NCBI RefSeq assembly: GCF_022201045.2
Contig: NC_068562.1
Location: 1,984,001 to 2,048,000, forward strand
Direction: 5' to 3'
Length of the DNA stretch: 64,000 nt
Origin: Citrus sinensis
Taxonomy: Eukaryota; Streptophyta; Magnoliopsida; Sapindales; Rutaceae
Translations under genes and position numbers: made by a program
Shown here: in pieces, positions 11,801 through 23,045 of the stretch
Layout: each line of letters opens with the position of its first letter
Numbering within the stretch: position 1 is the stretch's first letter
The notes under the pieces: generated by a model
The model's input: the letters and a program-made list of their open reading frames with translations, nothing else
What the model was told of the DNA's origin: nothing
The model's database searches: none

Positions 11801-13096
11801 TAGGGGTGTTCGCGGATCAGATTTTACGGATTGGACATCAATCCATATCCAATCCATGATTTTGCGGATTATAATTTTTCAATCCAATCCAATCCACGGA
11901 TTGATAAAATCCAATCCAAATCCAATCCATACATATGCGGATCGGATGCGGATTTGACTCAATCCATATCTAATCCATACGTCTACGGATCGGATGTGGA
12001 TTTGACTCAATCCATATCCAATCCACAATTTTGCACATTAGTTTTCGAATTAAAAATTTTTAGTTCTCTTCAACTAATGAAATAAAAAAAATCTAATATA
12101 AAAATAATTTTGCTACCAATTAAATTTAAAATTGAATAAATTTTAAATAAATTAATTATTTAAATAAATCTAAAATAATACATTTGAAGTTTCAAAATAT
12201 AACACATTGAGACTAATTATTCAAATAAAGCTACAATAATACGTTCAAAGTTTCAAAATATAACACACCAAGCTTAATTGTTCAAATAAAGTTACAATAA
12301 TACATTAATATAACACCAAAATTAATTGTTCAAATAAAGCTACAATTAATTTAAATTGCGAAGTTTCGGAAACCAAATACAGTCTGATCCTTCACCGGGG
12401 CTGTTGCGCCTGTTGAAAAGTGGTGATTACGGAGCCATCTACGATGGGAACCAGGAGAAGCCGTACGGGTGGCGATCTTAAAGGTTGTGTTAGTGAAATT
12501 GTTCAGCTGGAACCAGTGAATTTGAAGTGGCTCGATGGACTTGGGAAAAAAGATGGCTTGCGAGTGTATCCAACCAGTATTGAGTGTTGCTAGTGTGTGT
12601 GACGGCGGGGAAACTTAGGGTTTTTTGTTTGTAAATTGTTGGTGACTTGGCGTTATGCTAATTTGCTTTTAGGTGACTTTGCAAATTATTGGTGACTTAA
12701 CGTTATATTACTTTACTTTTGCTAGTGCGTGTGACTTTACTTTTATTTTGTTTTACAATTTTTACAAGTTATATTTGTATATTTGATTATTTAATTATTT
12801 TTTATTTTATATTATTATTGAGTAATGGATACGATATGTTATAGTGCTTATGTAACTATCTAATGTCACATTTATAATTTTTTTAATTAAATTTATAATA
12901 ATTTTTTAATTATATATATATATATATATATATTACGGATTCACGGATTTCTGCGGATTTACAGAAGTAAATCCATATCCAATCCATTGACTGCGAATTT
13001 TTAAATTTTCAATCCATATCCAATCCACCAATCCACGGATCGGATTGAGTGGATCAGACGAATTGAGCGGATCGGATTGAATTCTGAACACCCCTA
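11801..13096. mobile_element. Non-autonomous hAT element, 1,296 bp, with perfect 8-bp target duplication
   Basis: ATTGGAGG occurs at 11793-11800 and at 13097-13104. Between them the element starts TAGGGGTGTTC and ends GAACACCCCTA, an 11-bp perfect inverted terminal repeat. Subterminal regions are packed with AATCCA/TGGATT and CGGATC motifs in both orientations, which fits hAT subterminal transposase-binding clusters. The interior is AT-rich except for a GC-richer insert at 12362-12593 described separately. No transposase is encoded, so it would depend on another hAT. The identical duplication suggests a recent insertion. Confidence 0.9.
12362..12593 (+). pseudogene. Captured gene-like fragment inside the hAT element
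   Basis: This block is clearly GC-richer than the surrounding element and reads as plausible protein in two overlapping plus-strand frames. The first contains SDPSPGLLRLLKSGDYGAIY then DGNQEKPYGWRS and stops. The second, shifted by one base, begins at 12471 with GDLKGCVSEIVQLEPVNLKW and ends in YPTSIECC at a stop at 12591. The related hAT copy at 19816-20426 lacks this block. I do not recognise the parent gene. Best reading: a transduplicated host fragment (Pack-hAT type), shifted in frame. It could instead be chance coding potential. Confidence 0.4.
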
Positions 13097-13104
13097 ATTG
13101 GAGG

Positions 13105-14541
13105 CATCAAACTGAGAGTAGAGTGGCTAATGCCTAGTGCAAAAAGTATATATATTATGAGGTTTGATTTTTTTTTCAAAAAGATTAGGTTTATAAATTC
13201 GTGGGAAAAATAGTTGATAAATGGGCCAAGATAAGAGTCGTGTTCTGACTGAAAATATCGTGGAAACTCAGAAAGACATGAATGATGACGTATTGATGTC
13301 TTCTCACGTTTTGGCAATTGGCATCAAGCAATATGAACTGCTGCTGGATTCATATTTGCGGGTTCTATTAATAGCAATCCAAAAGACCACTCACTAGTCA
13401 CCACCTCAGTACCTCCACAGTAGCAGCACCTCTGTAAGAATCAGACTTCAATTTTCGGTTGGTAAAATTTGTCTCTCCCCCCCCCCCCCCCCCCCCCCCA
13501 ATAACAAAAGAACAATGAAATATTTTACTTACACGTACGTGATGTAGTCATGTAGTATATAATAAGATTACTTATGTTCCAACGAACTACTTTCACATTT
13601 TATTAATGTTAGAATTTTTTTTAAAAGATAAGAAAAAAAAATGCACTTATATTTTTAATAATTTACCTCTTATTATTATAACTTAAGGGATTTTTTTATT
13701 AGATAATGATTCATAATAAGATTTTATATACATATATGATTGATAAAACTTGATTCCACTAATTTATACACTAATATTTTTTTTATAACTCATAAATTAT
13801 TGGATAGTATTAGAAGCTTCAGACCTAGAAAAAAAAAATAACTGAAAGGATTAAGCCAGTGTAAGTTTGATATGGCTGAATAAAAGAACCACCTCAAATT
13901 TATATCCGGCCAATATAACATCATAAACCTGAATGACGTCTCACTTGGTATAAAAAGAAAGAGAATAATAAACAAGTAAATAAATAAAAATCAAAGAGCA
14001 GATTTCTACGCAGCTTCTATTATTTACACTTGGATCCTAGATCACAATTTATTGTTATGAAAATTTTGACAGTATTATTTGTTCATATATTAATGCTGTT
14101 GGTAAGTTTATTATTGTAGATTAAATAGATTCTATATTGTTTAAAAAAAAAAGAAGATTAATATTATTGGTAAATTAATTAATATGTTTTTATTATATAT
14201 GTAAATTATTTATTATAGACTAAATAGATATTATGTTGTTTCCAAAAAAATGGATTTTGTTATTATTATTATTTTTAACAGCTTATTGTCCCAGCAGCAG
14301 CAGGACCATCTAGTTTATCACATACGCATATTTTCTTCTTTTAAAGGTCTCCCAAATCCATGTATACGTAAGAGCAAATCCCCTTTTAGAGTAGACCTAG
14401 GGGCAATTGAACCAGTATTTGAGTTTTGACAGAACTATAACGCCGCGTGCATACATAAGAAACTCGAGAAATTCATAACATAAAAATGGTAGTAGATCTC
14501 CTAAAGGATCAAAATGCAAAATTAAAATTAATTATGCCCTT
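13105..14541. other. Intergenic, with a 23-base poly(C) run
   Basis: AT-rich sequence without a recognised gene. The notable feature is an uninterrupted run of 23 C at 13477-13499. Another AT-rich block near 14090-14240 contains two similar attatagattaaatagat-type segments. Confidence 0.5.
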
Positions 14542-14549
14542 CAAATAAG

Positions 14550-15527
14550 TAGGGATGGCAATGGGGAGGGGAGGGGAGGGGAGGGGACCAATCTCCCCGT
14601 ACTCATCCCCGATATTTTGCGTATGTCCCCGTCCCCTCTCCGTCCCCGTCAGAATTACTTGAGAGAATCTCCATCCCCTCCCCGAATAATAACAGGGGAT
14701 CCCCGATGGTCCCCGATCCCCGAATAACTAATACATTTTTTTTCGATTTTGAGTTAATCATATTAAAATAAAAAATTCAAATAAAAGTAAAGTTTGAAAT
14801 ATATCTTACATTAATATCTATTACAAAGTCACATACATTAAATTAGTAAGTAACGCAACATGCAAGGGATACAAACTTCTTTTAGAAACTATCATGAACA
14901 AATTAATAGTCTAATACAAAATTGTTACAAATAAAATCGAATTTAAATTCAAAATTAACTTTTTCAATGGTGGCGTGGGCACTTTATAAATGTGAACTAT
15001 TCCCTTTATAACACAATAGTTAAATTGAAGCAAATCACAAGGAAATATTAGATTAGATTAGATTAGATATTAAAATTGTGATTCGTTGTGGGCAATTATA
15101 ACATCTAAAAATAAATAAATAATAGATTAAATTTAAAATATTTAAAGAATATTAAAATTAAAAAAATGTTTGGCTATTAGAATCTACTCGGTCTTTTTAA
15201 TGTCCTAAATAAAAATTTATAACTTTAATTAGTTAATTAGGCCTAAAAGTTTAATAATATAAATATTTTGATATTTTTTATTTTTACCAATATTTATAAT
15301 TTTATAATTTATTTACTAGTAATTTTAAAAAATTAAAATGGGAAAGTGGGTATGAGATGGGGATTCCACCTCATCCCCGTCCCCTCCCCGAATAATAAAA
15401 TTGGGTAAAAAAATTTCTCCGTCCCCTCTCCGAATAAAAAATTAGGTATGAAATTATCCCCATACCCTCCCCGAATGAAAAAAATCTCCGAAAATATCCG
15501 TTTCCGTGAAAATTTTTGCCATCCCTA
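14550..15527. mobile_element. Non-autonomous hAT element, 978 bp, with 8-bp target duplication
   Basis: The element begins TAGGGATGGCAA and ends TTGCCATCCCTA, a 12-bp inverted terminal repeat. It is flanked by CAAATAAG (14542-14549) and CGAATAAG (15528-15535), an 8-bp duplication with one mismatch. Both ends are rich in CCCCG/CGGGG-type motifs (left to about 14730, right from about 15360), while the middle is very AT-rich. No coding region. The left end contains five GGGGA-like repeats that could form a G-quadruplex. Confidence 0.85.
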
Positions 15528-15535
15528 CGAATAAG

Positions 15536-15962
15536 TAAGTCCAATCAACCACCTGTGTAATGAATGCCACTGGATTTGCATTTTTTGGTTTTCACTTTAG
15601 TAATAGGCAACGTTGCCTTCTACTTCAACAACAGCTACTACGGGACCAGCATCGAATGGACTTCGATCTGATTGTTGAGGCGAGGGGAGTCAACTCAACT
15701 TAGTGGTTATGGATTCGTGCGGCTTCAATGATTATTTAAGCACTGCTCAGAATCATATGTTTCTTGTAGTTGTCCACGCGCAACTAGTTGATTTATCCCA
15801 TGAAATTTGACTAAAACCTAACATTTTGTTACAATCAAGTGAATCAACCATCATACTGTAGCTTGATGTAGATGTTTGTCATCATATTTAAAATATCGTC
15901 AGTGCACTCTGCATATCGATAATGGTTGGTTGGTTGGTAAATAAAACAAGGAAGAAAAATTA
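15536..15962. other. Intergenic spacer
   Basis: Unique-looking sequence between the hAT element and the foldback element. No open frame or motif I can support. Confidence 0.4.
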
Positions 15963-16601
15963 TAGAAAAATTTATACTCATCCATCTGTTTGTTTTGTTT
16001 TTTTTTAAATGCATAAATATTTTTTATTTTATTTTTTAAAAAAATACACAAATATTTTTTTTTTCAGCGCACCACCTAAAGTTTATTTTTTGTTATATTC
16101 ATCTACTTCCGTCTAATTTTCGTTAGTAGATTTAATGAAATGTTAACGAAATGACCTTTTTACCCCTCAAAATTATAATTTAACCCAAAATAAATGGAAG
16201 TTGGATGGATTTAATTTTTTTCAAAGGTGGATGCTAGAAATTAGAGGAAAATAATGTTTGTTGCTTGCTAAATTTAGAAAATTTGTATTTATTTTTTTGA
16301 AAGACAAAAAAAAAATACAAATTTTCTAAATTTAGCAAGCAACAATCCTCCAATTTCTAGCATCCACCTTTGAAAAAAAATTAAATCCATCCAATTTATC
16401 TCTAATTTCTATTTATTTTGAGTTAAATTGTAATTTTGAGGGGTAAAAAGGTCATTCCGTTAAATTCACTAACGAAAATTAGATGGAAGTAGACGAATGC
16501 AATAAAAAGTAAACTTCAGGTGACGCGCTGAAAAAAAAGAAGTGTTTGTGTATTTTTGAAAAAGGCAAAACAAACAGGTGAATGGTTGTAAATTTTCCAA
16601 A
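15963..16601. mobile_element. Foldback (snap-back) element with about 320-bp arms
   Basis: Nearly the whole element is one long inverted repeat centred near 16302. Left-arm blocks such as CATCTACTTCCGTCTAATTT, TTTTACCCCTCAAAATT and GCTTGCTAAATTTAGAAAAT reappear in reverse complement and reverse order on the right. The loop is only a few bases (around 16299-16305). Arms are imperfect but highly similar. Ends are about gaaaaattta on the left and taaattttcc on the right. No clear target duplication was found. Transcripts would form a long hairpin able to feed Dicer-like enzymes (inference). Confidence 0.8.
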
Positions 16602-17260
16602 AGTATATTTAGCCATCAACTGAACACTACCATAACAAAAACAACAGTATTACAATATAGATAGAAGGTACGCCACACAACTGAACACTACCATAACAAA
16701 AACATGTTAATTATATGCTACATTACAATTAACGTAACATACGCCACACACAATAATAATAGTGGATTTTATCATGTGTATTGTTGTTGTGTGTGAATGT
16801 ACGTAACGTAGGGGGCTCCTAGATAGAATTGTTATTTTATAATCAATAATACTCCTTTATATATATATATATCATGATGGCGTTAAAAAATCAGTGCTGA
16901 ACAAGAAAATGTAGCATGTGATTGCTGTCTTGAAGGATCCAAAGAAAAAGTTGGAAGCACCAGAGAAACAGTCAATGTTCTGCCTTTTTCATGGATATTA
17001 TATGACCTACTTTTGTCATCTCAGGTGATTACGTGTCGAGCAATGGATGCCCTGATTTTGGATCAGTGGTCCTCCTCTCTCTTCTGTATTCATCATTCAT
17101 CAACATGTTAACACGTCCGACGCCCCCACCACCACCTATCTGAAGCTGTTCAGCGACACGCACGATACAGACAATTGATTGAGGAATTTTTATTTTTTTT
17201 TAAGGAAGGCAACTCTCCCATGGCTATGCCCTACGTTTATTCCAATGACTCGTTCATTTG
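16602..17260. other. Intergenic spacer with a short duplicated segment
   Basis: The 20-base string ctgaacactaccataacaaa occurs near 16619 and again near 16680, followed by acgccacac-type repeats. The remainder, to the start of the tandem array, shows no gene. Confidence 0.5.
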
Positions 17261-17860
17261 CTGGAGAGTTCAGTAATTGAAAACATAACTAACATAAAAA
17301 ATTCTAATTGTTGAAGAGCTCAATAGTTAGAAGCTTTATTAATTCAAATAAGTTCGGCTGTTGGAGGATATAGCAGATAAAAATTAAAATAAGACAAATA
17401 TGTTTTACCATTGGAGAGCTCAACAATTAGAAACTTAGATAAGATAAATAAGCTCGACTGTTGAAGAGCTCAGTAATTAAAAACTTAACTAACATAAATA
17501 AATCTAACTATTGAAGAGCTCAATAGTTAGAAGCTTTATTAATTCAAATAAGTTCGGTTGTTAGAGGGCATAGTAGATAAAAAATAAAATAAAATAAATA
17601 TGTTTTATTATTGAAGAGCTCAGTAGTTGAAAGCTCATATAAGATAAACAAGTCTAGTTGCTAAAAGCTCTGTAGCTAACGTTAGATAATACAAACAAGT
17701 TCGATTGCCGGTCGGTAAAGCAGATAGAAGCTTGAATCAATCAAACGAGTCCAACTACTTGCGGTACAGTAGCTAGAAGCTTGAATAAATTAAATGAACT
17801 CACATGCTGGAGAGCATGAGTCAAATGAGCCCAGTTACTGGAGAGCATAACTACAGGAAG
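17261..17860. repeat. Higher-order tandem array: 50-bp monomers in 200-bp units
   Basis: A monomer of about 50 bp, marked by TTGAAGAGCTCAGTAATT- or GAGCTCAATAGTTAGAAGCT-like sequence, recurs at 17261, 17311, 17411, 17461, 17511 and 17611. Sequence starting at 17261 returns at 17461, and that at 17311 returns at 17511, so blocks of four monomers form a 200-bp higher-order repeat present twice. More diverged monomers (50-60 bp) continue to about 17860. No open frame spans the array. Confidence 0.75.
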
Positions 17861-18208
17861 AAAAAATAAATAATCCTAGCTGCTAGAGCCCAGTTGCTAG
17901 AAATTTGATTGAGATAAAGAAGGCTAGTCTTTGGGAGTCTTATTTAGGCCCACGAAGTTTTATTTGCACCCATTAAAATAAGAAGAATCCACAAGTTCAA
18001 TTTGAGTTTGAAAAAGAGAAATGTTGAGATCAATATTGATTACCGATAAAATTTTGAATTAGTTGATAAAGGTTATCGAAAAAGTTGATATCTAGGATTT
18101 GGGTTATCCAAATTGTATAATAAATAGAGCGTTTTTTATACACAAAAGGACTATAATTAGTGAGTAGTGATAAAAAAAAGTTGATTATAATCAATATTCG
18201 ATAATAAA

Positions 18209-18428
18209 TTTTTTTTTTGTCTTAATCACGAGGTATCATGGGGAGGGCATCAATTGTGGGAGGCACCTTTAAACCCGTACTACAACCCAGACTAAAAACC
18301 CATGCTCGAACCGGGAGGCACAAATTCTTCCAACAAAGGCGACTTCTCTGCGACTCGAACTGGAGAGCAAATCTAGTCAAATCACTTAAAGGGACTCTAT
18401 TGCCAGTGGAGCCAACACTTTATTGGTT
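18209..18428 (-). mobile_element. tRNA-derived SINE with 13-bp target duplication
   Basis: Flanked by ATTCGATAATAAA (18196-18208) and ATTCAATAATAAA (18429-18441), one mismatch. Read on the minus strand, the 220-bp body starts with a tRNA-like head (A-box-like TGGCTCCACTGG, B-box-like AGTTCGAGTC) and ends in an A tail, seen as T10 at the left edge. A 116-codon plus-strand open frame at 18238-18588 runs across it and is therefore not a gene. Confidence 0.8.
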
Positions 18429-18441
18429 ATTCAATAATAAA

Positions 18442-19815
18442 GTTATTTTCTCTGCATGTGTATGTAGGTTAAATGTTGAACTACATTATTTTTTGCGTCT
18501 CATTTATTATACCAGGTCCACTTATTTATTTTTTCGGTTGACCAATTTTATGTATCCAATATGTGTGTATTACCAACATCTTATATAATTCATTTTTTTT
18601 TGTTTGAATAAAATTTTCAAGTAATTAATCATCTTTTAAATTTGGTAGATGTTAGTTACATTTTTTTAATCAATAATATAAGACAATTAACATATGTTGA
18701 CAATTAACAGATGTTGTATTAAGGGACACACACATTTTTTATTTTACATGCCCCGAAAGTTAATGTTGGTTTTTTTACCAAATACCCTTATCTATATTTA
18801 AATATATGGAATCCTAGTTACAGAAATGAGCCCACAGCCAAATTTTATCGGTACGGGCATCCTTTCTCGATTTATTATTGCAAAAATAAGATTTTAAGTT
18901 AGAATTTCAATAGAAGCGAGAGGGTTTTCATCTTTCCATATTTACGATGAGAGATATGGTGGCAAATATCGTAAAAACATAGTTTTAAATTATTGTCTAA
19001 TTACACTGACAACACTAAAAACATATTTTCCGAAAGCCAAGTGATATGTCATGTGAATTTAGTTTTAAATTAAGTAATTATTAATTTATTTAGTAAGCGG
19101 GTCTTATAGAAGAATAAGATTTCTTAAAAAAAATTATTATCTTATAAATCTATTGAATTATTAATTTATGATGTTAGCCCCAAGTTGGGACTAACAAAAA
19201 CTATTATTTAATTGACATTACTAACTTATCAAGGTTCTATTGCAGTATGATCAATTGATTGAAAATTTTAATAAAGGTTATTATTTTTTGGCTATCCCAA
19301 ACCAACTTAACGAGGTTGTTTTCCCCGGCCCTGGGGTAGTTTGTTCACTATTCAGAAGCACGGGTTATTGGAAAACTTCCTACAAGCGGAGGTGGCAGCC
19401 ATATAACTCAGCTACTACTTTACAAATGTTCCTAGTAAATGGCCTGCGTTCCGCGGCTTCGTTAGCTCGTGCAATATGTCGGTACTATTCCATCTAAGCT
19501 ATTAGGAGTAATAACTAGTTACAACAAGTATTGTATCATAATATTTTACCGCTAAAGAATTATAAAATCTTGCATTTTACGATTTTTTTGTTAAGACTAT
19601 TAGTTGACCCCCTAAAATATCACTTTTACCCTTATTTTGAAAAAAGTACAAAGTATCTTAATGAATATACAAAACATTAATACAAAGTATAATAATATTT
19701 TTTTTAATCAATAAAAAAATATTATGTTTCTAATAATAACTTTGCCTTTTATATTTAATGAAATTACAATTTTGGATTTATTTTATGTATAAAGATGCTT
19801 TTACCCCTATTACAT
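18442..19815. other. Intergenic; one coding-like patch at 19240-19497
   Basis: Mostly AT-rich. At 19240-19497 an 85-codon plus-strand open frame is less AT-rich than its surroundings and reads RSTGYWKTSYKRRWQPYNSA in part. I do not recognise it and see no splice context, promoter or neighbour. It could be a remnant of a gene or transposon. Confidence 0.3.
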
Positions 19816-20426
19816 CATGGATGTGCATTTAATCAAATCCATATCCAATCCATCATTTTACGGATTAGTTTGTGGGCTAAAAACTTTTAATCATGTCCTA
19901 TCAATGAACTAACAAAATTAAAAAAATTAATATAAAAATGATTTTATTACCGATCAAATTTAAAATTAAATAAGATTTAAATAAATTAATTATTTAAATA
20001 AAGTTAGAAAGTACATTCAAAGTTTTAAAATATAACACACCAAAAGAAAAAAAAAATCATTTGTTTAGATCAGTACATGAAAATTAACTGCTTAAGAAGC
20101 TATATTTTTTATTTTATTATTTTATTTTATATTATTATCAGATAAGACATAATATAGTATTAATGTAACTATATTTTTACTTATTTATTTATTAGTAAGT
20201 ATAATGCCATATTTACAAGTTTAATTTTTTATTAAATAAATTTTCTTTTGCGAATTCGCTAATTTTTGTGGATTCACAGAAATAAATTCATATCAAATCT
20301 ACCGACTGCGAATTTTTAAAATTTCAATCAAATCCAATCCATCAATCCACGGATCGGATTTTTACAAATTTGATTTTTATGGATCAAACTGATTGAGCGA
20401 ATCAGATTAGATTATGAACATCCTTA
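19816..20426. mobile_element. Diverged relative of the 11801-13096 hAT element
   Basis: Shares with that element AATCCATATCCAATCCAT, a following TTACCRATYAAATTTAAAAT block, and ACGGATCGGATT near the right end. The right terminus GAACATCCTTA matches the family terminus GAACACCCCTA, and the left terminus is decayed (ATGGATGTGC). No clear target duplication remains. It lacks the GC-rich insert. It is older than the other copy. Confidence 0.7.
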
Positions 20427-21155
20427 ATTCTTTAGTAGTAAAGTGTTAGAGTACAATATTTATTGCACCTAAATATTATTTTATAATAATATAAGTAGTA
20501 AAAAGATAATAACTCTTTTAATAATAAATATAAAAAATGTAGACCATATGATTTTGTAAGTCAACACTAATTATAATACACCCCATTAATTTGTATAATA
20601 TTATTTATATAAACGTGTTTACTACTCTATTATCTACTATTGTCAAGCAAATGTTGAGTTAATTTATAAGCCTTACACGAAATAATTTTTATCATTTTTT
20701 TTAAATTTTTCATTGACCAAAGCAATAAACGCAAAATAAAATATTTGGTATGTGGGTTTATGTTCAAATACCATGAAGTCTAGAAATAGACAATGCAAGA
20801 AAAGTCATAACAAAACCATTTAACAAAATCACGCCGTGTGTTCTCTTTTGTGTGTATTAATAAAATTATTTATTATTGGATGAATATATAGAATATGTAT
20901 CACGTGGTAAGTTTCTATGAACTCACATTGGATTCTAAAATCTAATTAAAAAAAAAGGAAAGAAAACAAAAGACATATATAATATAATAAGTAAGTTAAA
21001 TTAAAAGACTTATATAATATAATAATTAAGTTAAATTAAACTCGTAGGTTCATCTTATTGTGCAAACCATCATCCAAAATAGTAAAATACAAAAGACTTG
21101 AATCTAAAGCCACAGAATATAATTAAATTATATAATTGTGACTTTGATGTTCTTG
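20427..21155. other. Intergenic, 3' flank of AAA-ATPase copy 3
   Basis: Very AT-rich. A short local duplication (agacttatataatataataa-like) lies near 20970-21030. No gene seen. Confidence 0.5.
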
Positions 21156-22662
21156 TTATTGACTTTCAGTTGATTCTTCATGAATCTTTCTGGGTTTTGC
21201 GTCTTCATCTTCCTTCCTCTTTACCTTAAGAAACTCAATTAGGCCATTAAGAACAAGTTCAGGATCATCATTCCTCATCAATTGCTCCGCCACTTCTGCT
21301 GGGGTAACCTGTGTTGTTGAAATTAACTCCTCAATTTCTTCAAATAATATGTGCTCTTTAATTCCAAGATAATTAGCAGCAAGAAGTTTAAAGCCAGATG
21401 GTGTGCAATATGACATGTGAACATGAACGTCCATGCGACCTGGCCTGAGCAATGCTGGGTCTAACTTTTCCTTGTGATTAGTAGTGAACACAATTATCCT
21501 TTCATCTCCACAGCTAGACCAAAGTCCATCTATGAAATTCAGAAACCCTGATAGTGTCACCTGGGCGCAGTACCAGTAAATTCAACAAACAATTAATGAA
21601 CAAAAGCAGAGAACTGCCATTGACAGTGCAGAGAAATAAACTGACCTTATTTTGTTGGATAGGACCTTCCCCTTCTCCTGCAATATCAGCAGGCAACCGA
21701 TCTTGCAAGTCGATGGTGCAATCTATGTCCTCCACAACCAATATGGAGCGGTTTGCAGTTGCAACAAGCAATGTTCTAAGGTCTGAGTTGCTCCTCAACT
21801 CGGTCAGCTCCAGGTCATAAACATCAAAATTGAGATAATTTGCCATTGCAGCAATCAAGCTCGATTTTCCCGTCCCTGGAGGTCCATACAACAAATACCC
21901 TCTTTTCCAAGCTTTGCCTACTCTTCTGTAGTAATCTTTCCTCTTCACAAACCTTTCAAGATCCTGCATAATTTTAGTCTTTTGCTCCTGCTCCATGGCA
22001 AGTGTTTCAAAGGTTGCAGGATGATCAAGATTCACTGGAATCCACGCGTCCATCCAGTTGCAGTAGAGATTATTATAGTTAACAGTGAGGATTTTGATCG
22101 TCTTGCTCTCCTGCTGTACCGACTTTGCTTCTTTCTCAACGCAAGGCAAGTAAGAGCCAATAACGACATCTTTGTATTTCTTAGGGAAGGTAAGCTCGAA
22201 ATATCTCACCTGGGCTTGAATATTTGTGGAGCTATGATTAAAGCTTCGGGATTCAACTTGTCTGCAAACTAAAACCCACTTAAGTTTGATACCATTAAAG
22301 ACATCCACAACTTGTTCGTCACTTTCCATGGATATGTTGACATGGTTTTCTTTTTCAAGTTTGCTCACTTTGATTCTTTGCACGGAGGGGGAGGTTTTTT
22401 TGCCCAAATAGACTTTGGCAGCTTCATAGATTTGGTTTTTGGCAAGGCCGTCGTGTTCATCAATGACGATCGTGAGTTGAGATGAGAAACGGTTACAGAA
22501 TTTGCGAAGGCGAAAGTAGAAGTAATCCTGGATTTCATAGGGCAACAAATCTCGGGCTACCGTTCGAGCCAGCATTACTGTAGCGGCAACAGAGGCTGCA
22601 GTGGACAAGATAGTTTTTGCTGTGGCTAGTTTGGTCTCAGCAGAAGTAGCGGAGGTGTCCAT
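21156..22662 (-). CDS. AAA-ATPase, HSR4/AATP1 (BCS1-like) family, copy 3
   Basis: Two exons: 22662-21646 and 21560-21156, phase 0, intron of 85 bp (AATAAG|GTCAGT ... CGCCCAG|GTGACA). Predicted length is 473 residues. The open frame continues upstream to 22761, but MDTSATSAETKLA at 22662 is chosen because relatives start with a short hydrophobic Ala/Thr-rich segment, and the upstream 33 residues look like translated leader. Features: hydrophobic segment 18-40, N-terminal AAA-associated region about 45-200, Walker A GPPGTGKSS at 260-268, Walker B ending VEDIDC, then VTLSGFLNFIDGLW and the NHKEKLDPALLRPGRMD block. It is separated from copies 1 and 2 by about 12 kb of transposons, so it is probably part of one tandem cluster split by insertions. 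Predicted function as for copy 1; substrate unknown. Confidence 0.92.
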
Positions 22663-22849
22663 TTTGGGTGAACTTGAGATTTGATTTTGGCTTAGAATCT
22701 TTTTGGCGATTTGGCTTCTATTAGATGCATATACATATATAAACCCCTTGCTTGTAACCAATTTGAGGAATATTGAAATATTTTAACGCAAGCATGATTA
22801 ATTAATATTGATTCTTTCTAATCTCATGTCACTTAAATATAATTTTTTT

Positions 22850-23045
22850 TCATTGTATTAAATCATTTGGTATCCGAAGATCACATTGAGTCCCGATTAA
22901 TCCAGATTTGAGTCGGATAAGACCACTAAAACAGCAAAATTCTCCTAACAAATATTTAACGCAGTTGCATTCCTAAGTCTCGAACCGAGAACCTTGATTA
23001 AGTTAGAACAACTCTATACCAGCTGATCTACGTACTTGTTGGTTA
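22850..23045 (-). mobile_element. tRNA-derived SINE
   Basis: On the minus strand: A-box-like TAGATCAGCTGGTATAGAG, B box GGTTCGAGACT, then a body containing CTTATCCGACTCAAATC, ATTAATCGGGACTCAATG and CGGATACCAAATG, ending in an A-rich tail (T8 on the plus strand near 22842-22849). This layout is that of a plant tRNA-type SINE. I could not define a target duplication. It lies about 190 bp upstream of the start codon of AAA-ATPase copy 3, so it may border or overlap that promoter. Confidence 0.65.

Noticed and set aside
18023-18226. TGTTGAGA...AATCA block with a TATAATAAATAG motif and GGTATCA after it, resembling an LTR and primer site
   Set aside because: The right part belongs to the SINE at 18209-18428, and no second LTR copy or flanking duplication was found.
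18238-18588. 116-codon plus-strand open frame (MGRASIVGGTFKPVLQPRLK...)
   Set aside because: It runs through a minus-strand SINE bounded by target duplications; no family resemblance.
19240-19497. 85-codon plus-strand frame with moderate GC
   Set aside because: Not recognisable and isolated in transposon-rich DNA; left as a note only.
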